From positions 1 to 25,895 of the forward strand of contig JAZUPV010000054.1 of the NCBI GenBank assembly GCA_045605365.1: DNA of 25,895 nucleotides, read 5' to 3'. Positions 23,054-25,895 of the stretch are shown one piece after another (within the stretch, counting starts at the first letter, position 1; each line of letters opens with the position of its first letter). This DNA comes from CAKVLS01 sp045605365 (GTDB lineage Bacteria > Bacillota > Clostridia > Christensenellales > UBA1242). A program made the translations under genes and the position numbers. The notes under the pieces are model-generated. The model searched no databases and was not told the origin of the DNA. It saw only the letters and a list, made by a program, of their open reading frames with translations.

Positions 23054-23464
23054 ATGATAACATTAAAAGCAGGTTGTTTTTTAGTTGATAAAACAACAAA
23101 AAGCATAGCCCTTATCTACAGAAGAAAACAGCAAGATTACTCCTTCCCAAAAGGCCACGTAGACCCTGGTGAAGATATAAAAACTTGTGCTATAAGAGAA
23201 ACTGCCGAAGAAACAAAACGCAACGCAGTTATCGTAGATGGTTATGAGCCTTATGTAGAAAAATACTCAACCCCCAGGGGAGAAGATTGCGAGTGTTATA
23301 TGTATATTGCTCTTGACAATGGTCCTAGTGACAATGATAGCCAAGATACTCACGACCTTATCTGGACACCATTTGACAAGGTAGAACAAACTTTGTCTTA
23401 TCCATCTTTAAAAGAAACTTGGCACAATGTAAAAGACAATATTAAACACGTGCTTGAAGACTAA
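23054..23464 (+). CDS. Nudix hydrolase
   Basis: A 136-residue Nudix enzyme. The Nudix box is GHVDPGED...AIRETAEETKRNA, matching GX5EX7REUXEEXGU except that the late glycine is Lys. The catalytic RE and EE residues are intact, so it should hydrolyse a nucleoside diphosphate linked to another group. SFPKGH before the box is common in the MutT, Ap4A-hydrolase and RppH-like branches, and KETWHNVKDN near the end favours a small Ap4A-hydrolase-like type (weak). I start at ATG 23054, 5 nt after GGAGAT, not at the upstream TTG. It is 20 nt after the RelA/SpoT-like gene and ends the operon, so it may act on the same nucleotide pool (inference). Confidence 0.88.
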   Translation: MITLKAGCFLVDKTTKSIALIYRRKQQDYSFPKGHVDPGEDIKTCAIRETAEETKRNAVIVDGYEPYVEKYSTPRGEDCECYMYIALDNGPSDNDSQDTHDLIWTPFDKVEQTLSYPSLKETWHNVKDNIKHVLED

Positions 23465-23507
23465 ATGATTATTTTTAAAGTATAGATTATTATGCTGAAA
23501 AATTAAG

Positions 23508-23563
23508 TAATTATGATTAAACATTAAATATTATTATAATTATGATTAAAGGTTAAATATTAT
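23508..23563 (+). repeat. Imperfect 27-bp direct repeat
   Basis: Copies at 23508-23534 and 23537-23563 begin TAATTATGATTAAA and end TTAAATATTAT; they differ at two positions (CA versus GG), with a 2-bp gap. They lie between the Nudix gene and its terminator. Confidence 0.8.
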
Positions 23564-23570
23564 TTACAAA

Positions 23571-23600
23571 AAAACTCTATCTAATATGATAGAGTTTTTT
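23571..23600 (+). terminator. Terminator of the HTH-RelA/SpoT-Nudix operon
   Basis: AAAACTCTATC (23571-23581) and GATAGAGTTTT (23588-23598), loop of 6, T-run to 23600. Confidence 0.9.
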
Positions 23601-23616
23601 ATTGATAAAATATGAT

Positions 23617-23650
23617 AAAAAAAAAGAACAATCTTTTATAGACTGTTCTT
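23617..23650 (-). terminator. Terminator of the surface-protein gene
   Basis: On the minus strand AAGAACAGTCT (23650-23640) and AGATTGTTCTT (23634-23624) pair fully with one G-U, followed by a U run encoded by 23625-23617. On the plus strand the same position is an A-C mismatch, so it is tuned for the minus-strand gene. Confidence 0.85.
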
Positions 23651-23660
23651 TTTTTTGTTA

Positions 23661-25895
23661 TTAAACGTGTTTCCACTCTGCGTAAACTGTCTTGTTGCCA
23701 TCAATAGTGATTAGCTCGTTGCTAGCTGATTGGTTAGATCCCCAAGAATATAACATCTTGCAACCGGTTGTATTCCAACAAGCTGATTCAAAGTTGTATC
23801 TTGGTCCGCCATAAGTACGAGACATTGATACTTTTATTGTTTCAGTTTCGGTTGTGTTGTTTAGTATAGAAGTAACTCTTGTCAAAGTTGTGCCTTGTAG
23901 AGTTGAACCATAAAGAGCATATTCTACACCGTGATGCATACTGCCTTCTTGTGCGTTCTTGCCATCTGTTACCCAACCACCAGGACGCTTCCACTCAGAT
24001 ACAAATGTGATAGCGTGATAATTTCTGCTAGTTTCACTAACTGTAGAAGTTATTGTCATATCACAATTGTCCATAGTTGTAGGAGCTAATGCAGTTTCGT
24101 ATGTATAACCACCAAACTTATAAGCAACCATCTTAGTAGGTACTGATTTGGTTGAGTTAGTGTAGTAGGTTATTTCGTAATTGTTTTGAGTTGGATAATC
24201 AATAGTTTCGCCTTGGTATAGGTCAGTTGTGTAGTGTTTTTCTACGTGGGCTTCTAGACCATTAACAACTTCTTTTACATAATATGTTATGTCAAGGTGA
24301 TATTTGTTGCAGATATAAAGTGTTATATCGCTATCGTTTGGCATAACTGTAGGGAAGGTTGTTTCTTGAGTAAACTCAGCGTCTAGGTACCATTTAGTGT
24401 TGGCGTTGTATACAACGTCGCTATCTTCTTGTGCTATAGCATTGATGTCAAGTGCTGTACCAGAGATTAGGTTTTTGTTGTATACTGCCGTGCCGTTGTC
24501 GTAGATTGTGATATTGCGTTCGCTTACAGAACTTATCCAAATCCACTTAGCATACAATGTGATGTTTTGGTCAGGCATATTTGTTATGTTGCATACTTTG
24601 GTGTATTCTGCATCATAGTACCAACCATCAAAACGATAAGTTGTTGTTGTGCCGTCGCTGTTGATTTGTTGGTCTTGACCGCCAAAGTCATACAAGTCTA
24701 CGATATAGCTATCATAGTTTGAATATGCTTGTGGGTCAGCCAAACCTTGCAAGTTAGATTTGTAAGTGATTGTGCGCCAAGTGTGGATAGTTTTGTAAGT
24801 AGCGTATACGTCTTGAGATTCTGCTTCGATAGATTGTACTCTAATGCCGTTAGCATCAATCCAACCATCAAATATCTTCAAGACTTTTTCGCCGTTTTCC
24901 ACTACTTCAATATCGGCTACATTGTAAGGATAATTTAGTGCTGTACCAACAACACCTGATTGTGTCCAAACTAATCTGCCATCAATGTAGTAGTTGATAG
25001 AACGGATAGATTCTACATTTTGCCATACTGCATACAAGTTAGCACCACCACGTGGTATTGTGTATTCGCCATTATAGATAGTGCCTTTTAGTGAAGAGCT
25101 TGCACACCAGCCTACAAACTTGTAGGTGTCTTTGTCGTTGCCGTTAACAACAACTTTGTCTACAGTGATGTTTGGTAGTGTGATAGTTGTACCTACGTGA
25201 GCTGTGACACTGTCTATTGTATAACCGTCGTAGTTGGTGTTGAAGCTAACTGTATAGTCACCAGAGTCTTGTTGCCATTTGCCATTTCTTATATGCCATT
25301 CTTCGCCAGGGGCATAAGCGTAATTGTTGATAAATGTCAATGCTGGTTCTACATTGCAACCACCGTTAAGGTTTAGTTTGAAAGGAGTAAGGTTTTTGTT
25401 TTTATCTTTTGTTTGTAAGATAATTGAGATACCTACGTCCATATCCATATATACGTCAATATCAGTTAGATATTCTACGTTGTTTTGTTTTGTAGTAAAT
25501 AGTGTTACTTGAAGGTTTTTCAAGTCGTCATTTTTAGAGATTTCTTTCAAGTTAAGGTTTAACTCAAATGATTGAGTATCGCTATCTTGATAGTATGTAT
25601 GAGCAAAGCCTAACAAGATGTTGCTATAATCTAGTGGGTCAGTGTTGGCTTGAGATTTTGCTATAGCTTCTCTAATAGGATTCATAACTAGGTCTTTGAA
25701 ACCAAAGCCGTATTGTAATAACAATCCTAGTGGGTCAGCCATAAACTCGTCAAGAGTTACTTTTAAGCATTTTTCATAACGACGTTTTGAGATGCCAAAG
25801 TATTGGTCTACATATTCTGTACGATAGAAGTAAACATAATTGTCTTTGTAATAAATATTAAGTGTTCTATCAGAGCCAGATTCTGTATCGCCAGT
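23661..25895 (-). CDS. Large surface protein with Listeria/Bacteroides-type repeats (partial at 5' end)
   Basis: The frame is open from the stop at 23661-23663 through the right edge of the window; before the Met at 25742 it reads TGDTESGSDR...KVTLDEF without a stop, so that Met is internal and at least 744 residues belong to the gene. Repeated modules end in FxGWYYDAEYT...LYAKW-type blocks (KFVGWCASSSLKGT...LYAVW, RFDGWYYDAEYT...ITLYAKW, IFDGWIDANG...VYATY, final KTVYAEW): the InlB B-repeat / Listeria-Bacteroides fold of surface proteins. The part upstream of the repeats is a non-repetitive domain that I do not recognise. No sorting signal (LPxTG) or C-terminal helix is present; a signal peptide or lipobox would lie outside the window. 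Confidence 0.82.
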   Translation of the reverse strand, partial: TGDTESGSDRTLNIYYKDNYVYFYRTEYVDQYFGISKRRYEKCLKVTLDEFMADPLGLLLQYGFGFKDLVMNPIREAIAKSQANTDPLDYSNILLGFAHTYYQDSDTQSFELNLNLKEISKNDDLKNLQVTLFTTKQNNVEYLTDIDVYMDMDVGISIILQTKDKNKNLTPFKLNLNGGCNVEPALTFINNYAYAPGEEWHIRNGKWQQDSGDYTVSFNTNYDGYTIDSVTAHVGTTITLPNITVDKVVVNGNDKDTYKFVGWCASSSLKGTIYNGEYTIPRGGANLYAVWQNVESIRSINYYIDGRLVWTQSGVVGTALNYPYNVADIEVVENGEKVLKIFDGWIDANGIRVQSIEAESQDVYATYKTIHTWRTITYKSNLQGLADPQAYSNYDSYIVDLYDFGGQDQQINSDGTTTTYRFDGWYYDAEYTKVCNITNMPDQNITLYAKWIWISSVSERNITIYDNGTAVYNKNLISGTALDINAIAQEDSDVVYNANTKWYLDAEFTQETTFPTVMPNDSDITLYICNKYHLDITYYVKEVVNGLEAHVEKHYTTDLYQGETIDYPTQNNYEITYYTNSTKSVPTKMVAYKFGGYTYETALAPTTMDNCDMTITSTVSETSRNYHAITFVSEWKRPGGWVTDGKNAQEGSMHHGVEYALYGSTLQGTTLTRVTSILNNTTETETIKVSMSRTYGGPRYNFESACWNTTGCKMLYSWGSNQSASNELITIDGNKTVYAEWKHV

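Overview
The window is AT-rich DNA that is almost entirely coding. Genes are tightly packed, most have AGGAG-type ribosome binding sites, promoters are readable TTGnnn-17-TATnnT boxes, and nearly every transcription unit ends in a clear rho-independent terminator. These traits, the gene content (aspS-gatCAB operon, TrkAH, QueH, GtrA, DUF1538 with P-II-like proteins, a Listeria/Bacteroides-repeat surface protein) and the standard genetic code suggest a low-GC Bacillota, probably an uncultured Clostridia-like gut lineage. The lineage is inference. No tRNA, rRNA, CRISPR array, insertion sequence or phage gene was seen.

Layout. 1-285: 3' end of a PflX-like radical SAM protein. 423-2653: operon of a DUF1538 membrane protein and two P-II-like proteins. 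2747-5365: a small membrane protein, a 12-bp tandem repeat, a zinc-ribbon protein, a GtrA-family protein (minus strand) and a four-helix membrane protein. 5591-8405: trkA-trkH potassium uptake operon. 8649-9428 (minus): inositol-monophosphatase-family enzyme. 9604-11783: a polytopic membrane protein and an MFS-like transporter. 11879-12532: queH. 12619-15354 (minus): CtpE/Exp7-like P-type ATPase. 15534-20359: aspS-gatC-gatA-gatB operon with a regulatory leader. 20564-23464: operon of an HTH protein, a RelA/SpoT-like protein and a Nudix hydrolase. 23661-25895 (minus): large surface protein running off the right edge.

The best candidate for something undescribed is the leader of the aspS-gatCAB operon. 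A good promoter (15556-15584) drives a short RNA. It carries a well-placed Shine-Dalgarno and a 16-codon ORF (15610-15660) encoding MITLINNNDNNNDNTI, with nine consecutive Asn/Asp codons. An intrinsic terminator (15706-15745) follows, with a competing antiterminator pairing (15666-15678 with 15721-15732) and a third hairpin around the leader stop codon. The operon encodes an archaeal-type AspRS, predicted non-discriminating, and the GatCAB amidotransferase, which together make Asp-tRNA(Asp), Asp-tRNA(Asn) and then Asn-tRNA(Asn). The leader therefore appears to read the products of the operon's own enzymes by ribosome-mediated attenuation, where a Bacillota aminoacyl-tRNA synthetase gene would more usually carry a T-box.

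A second point of interest is the RelA/SpoT-like protein at 21549-23033. It keeps every ppGpp-hydrolase residue I could align but shows no recognisable synthetase motifs, and it is translationally coupled to an HTH regulator with an unfamiliar C-terminal domain.
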